DNA of 24,214 bases from Candidatus Hermodarchaeota archaeon (lineage in GTDB: Archaea; Asgardarchaeota; Hermodarchaeia; Hermodarchaeales; Hermodarchaeaceae), in the NCBI GenBank assembly GCA_016840185.1, contig JAEOSV010000014.1, positions 1-24,214 of the forward strand. The letters run 5' to 3'. Below the pieces are notes generated by a model that ran no database searches, was not told the origin of the DNA, and was given only the letters and a program-made list of their open reading frames with translations. The translations under genes were made by a program, and so were the position numbers. Below, piece by piece: positions 23,654 to 24,214 of the stretch (positions are counted from its first letter, which is position 1; each line of letters opens with the position of its first letter).

Positions 23654-24214
23654 TTATTCTGCTTTTAATCCTCGACGCCGCCAGAACAGATACAAGAGAA
23701 TGATTACCACTATGATGATGACTACTCCAAGGATAACAAAGGGGATTATATTTGGAACTATGAATCCGTCGGTAGGCGTCGAATTCATTAGGGCTGCTGG
23801 TGACAAATCAGTTGCTGTAATGGTATACAGCACAACTGCTCCAAATGGAAAAGGTCCGATCACTGCTTCATAGGTGTCCCCTGAGGTTAAGCTCATGGAA
23901 TAATCTATCCACGACGCTCCTCCATCCAAGCTCACTTGACATATAGCAGAGGCGACTCCACTCATATCAGTAATCTCTGCAGAAACAGTGACAAAGGTGC
24001 CAGTATCTGGAACTCTTGGGAACGGAGTGATTATTGGTCCGTCATTATCGATGTTGACAACAACATCTGCTTGGCTAGACAATTCATAGTCCCGGGCAAT
24101 AATCCGGACCGGTACATCAATACTACTTGGAATGCTGGTTACATCCCAATTTATGTTGGTTGTTGTATGTCCAGTGATTACTGATACCCAATGAGTGCCA
24201 GTCCAGTAGTCAAG
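23654..24214 (-). CDS. C-terminal part of a membrane-anchored surface protein with Ig/FN3-like domains, 5' end outside window
   Basis: 186 residues are visible and the frame stays open to the window edge, so the real start lies beyond 24214. The visible part reads as beta-sandwich modules: one ending near VPVRIIARDYELSSQADVV, then another with NIDNDGPIITPF, VTVSAEITDMSGVASAICQV, and YTITATDLSPA. A span (about the last 35-12 residues: IIPFVILGVVIIIVVIILL) and the tail FWRRRGLKAE anchor it in the membrane with the modules outside. Such modules usually serve in adhesion or as spacers in archaeal surface layers. I do not recognise a specific family. The hairpin at 23631-23649 lies just past its stop. 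Confidence 0.85.
   Translation of the reverse strand, partial: LDYWTGTHWVSVITGHTTTNINWDVTSIPSSIDVPVRIIARDYELSSQADVVVNIDNDGPIITPFPRVPDTGTFVTVSAEITDMSGVASAICQVSLDGGASWIDYSMSLTSGDTYEAVIGPFPFGAVVLYTITATDLSPAALMNSTPTDGFIVPNIIPFVILGVVIIIVVIILLYLFWRRRGLKAE

Noticed and set aside
1..24214. CRISPR arrays, tRNA or rRNA genes, and prophage or transposon genes
   Set aside because: None seen by eye: no regularly spaced repeats, no cloverleaf, no integrase or transposase motifs.

Overview
The window looks like a chromosomal piece of an anaerobic archaeon. The reasons are archaeal-type gene starts (TATA boxes about 25 bases upstream, GTG and TTG starts, apparently leaderless or purine-rich Shine-Dalgarno leaders), an archaeal-type CO dehydrogenase alpha subunit (CdhA), formylmethanofuran dehydrogenase (Fwd) family subunits, an HdrA-MvhD protein, CofC of the F420 pathway, and many surface proteins with a signal peptide, ectodomain, C-terminal membrane span and basic tail. 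The mix of Wood-Ljungdahl genes with RING-like zinc fingers suggests an Asgard-type lineage, but that placement is inference; no rRNA or other marker gene is present.

Layout. 1-1537 (-): 5' part of cdhA, cut by the window edge. 1699-2622 (+): unknown membrane-anchored protein. 2691-5111 (-): secreted metallophosphoesterase and a cytosolic amidohydrolase. 5323-5718 (-): small four-helix membrane protein with its own promoter and a terminator hairpin. 5820-8517 (-): a likely operon of a three-cluster Fe-S protein, an FwdB-like protein and a CooC-type ATPase. 8642-11092 (+), divergent from that operon: an HdrA-MvhD fusion split by one in-frame TAA. 11161-14310 (+): two tandem seven-bladed propeller surface proteins, the first with a cytosolic zinc/RING-like tail. 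14383-15807 (+) and 15814-16191 (-): convergent polyferredoxin (FwdF-like) and FwdD-like genes. 16192-17095: gene-poor stretch with two small candidate genes and a 25-base direct repeat whose two copies lie upstream of separate reading frames. 17096-18498 (+): rhomboid protease and CofC. 18520-19875 (-): GPH-type sugar transporter. 20075-23621 (+): pyruvate phosphate dikinase and a GNAT acetyltransferase. 23654-24214 (-): 3' part of a surface protein that runs off the window.

How the genes fit together. CdhA belongs to the carbonyl branch of the Wood-Ljungdahl pathway and CooC could load its nickel. The FwdB, FwdD, FwdF and Fe-S proteins resemble the methyl-branch entry enzyme, and HdrA-MvhD is the usual flavin-based electron-bifurcating partner. 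The FwdB here lacks the Cys-His pair that normally holds and serves the tungsten or molybdenum centre, and FwdA, FwdC, HdrB and HdrC are not in the window, so the complex may be unusual. CofC (F420) and PpdK (pyruvate/PEP interconversion) suit an acetyl-CoA-centred metabolism.

Main points for a second look: the TAA inside hdrA, the altered FwdB active site, the propeller-membrane-RING protein, and the repeated promoter-like element.
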